13,459 nt of DNA, taken from positions 1 to 13,459 of the forward strand of contig JAHHTB010000042.1 in the NCBI GenBank assembly GCA_020024855.1, in the 5' to 3' direction. Within the stretch, counting starts at the first letter, position 1. Every line of letters starts with the position of its first letter. This document shows, piece by piece, positions 13,398-13,459 of the stretch. The notes below the pieces were generated by a model. That model had not been told where the DNA came from and made no database searches. It saw only the letters and a list, made by a program, of their open reading frames with translations. A program made the position numbers and the translations under genes. Origin of the DNA: Fusobacterium sp. (GTDB taxonomy: Bacteria > Fusobacteriota > Fusobacteriia > Fusobacteriales > Fusobacteriaceae).

Positions 13398-13459
13398 CTC
13401 TCTCACCTCTAAACACAATTCATATTTTATATATTCTAACACATTTTTTAAATTAAATA

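Noticed and set aside
13398..13442. Fifteen extra N-terminal codons of the HisJ-like gene
   Set aside because: The PHP motif HIH normally lies within the first ten residues, and GAGGTGA precedes the internal ATG.

Overview
The window is very AT-rich DNA, and its gene content points to the genus Fusobacterium or a close relative. The clearest sign is the large type V autotransporter with an N-terminal extension of the kind usual in fusobacteria (EKALKHWLKNKV...). The AT-biased codon use and strong GGAGG-type ribosome binding sites fit this. The assignment is an inference from gene style; no database search was done.

Layout, left to right. Positions 132-3098 (minus) hold a 988-residue autotransporter with an Asn-Gly-repeat passenger and a C-terminal beta-barrel. 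After a 352-bp gap without a gene comes a compact minus-strand metalloid-type locus: ArsR-family repressor (4865-5140), ArsP/DUF318-type permease (3749-4762) and a GCPKC thioredoxin-like protein (3451-3732). The same inverted repeat, ATATCAA-N6-TTGATAT, stands in front of both arsR and the permease and is the likely ArsR operator. Next is a small coiled lipoprotein (5264-5557) directly behind a tRNA-Arg(CCT) gene (5581-5657). Then a two-gene minus-strand unit encodes a cardiolipin synthase (6480-7925) and a PHP-family phosphoesterase (5709-6461).

The only plus-strand genes form one operon at 8059-10676, with a good promoter (TTGTTT-17-TATACT). The first gene encodes a SIR2-like protein whose NAD-binding loop and catalytic histidine look lost. 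The second open frame is an unrecognised, probably beta-rich protein in the -1 frame. The third encodes a RelA/SpoT-type (p)ppGpp synthetase without a hydrolase domain. At the junction of the first two frames there is a textbook A AAA AAG slippery heptamer in the correct phase, a 5-nt spacer and then a perfect 9-bp stem. The second frame has no recognisable ribosome binding site. The best reading is programmed -1 ribosomal frameshifting that yields both a 268-residue SIR2-like protein and a 604-residue fusion, encoded beside an alarmone synthetase. This is the most novel item in the window.

The right end returns to the minus strand: a MATE-family efflux pump (10718-12028), a META/HslJ-domain lipoprotein (12094-12522) and a HisJ-type histidinol-phosphatase family protein (12591-13397). 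A bidirectional terminator separates the converging alarmone synthetase and MATE genes. Several upstream-extended starts were rejected in favour of internal starts with good ribosome binding sites.
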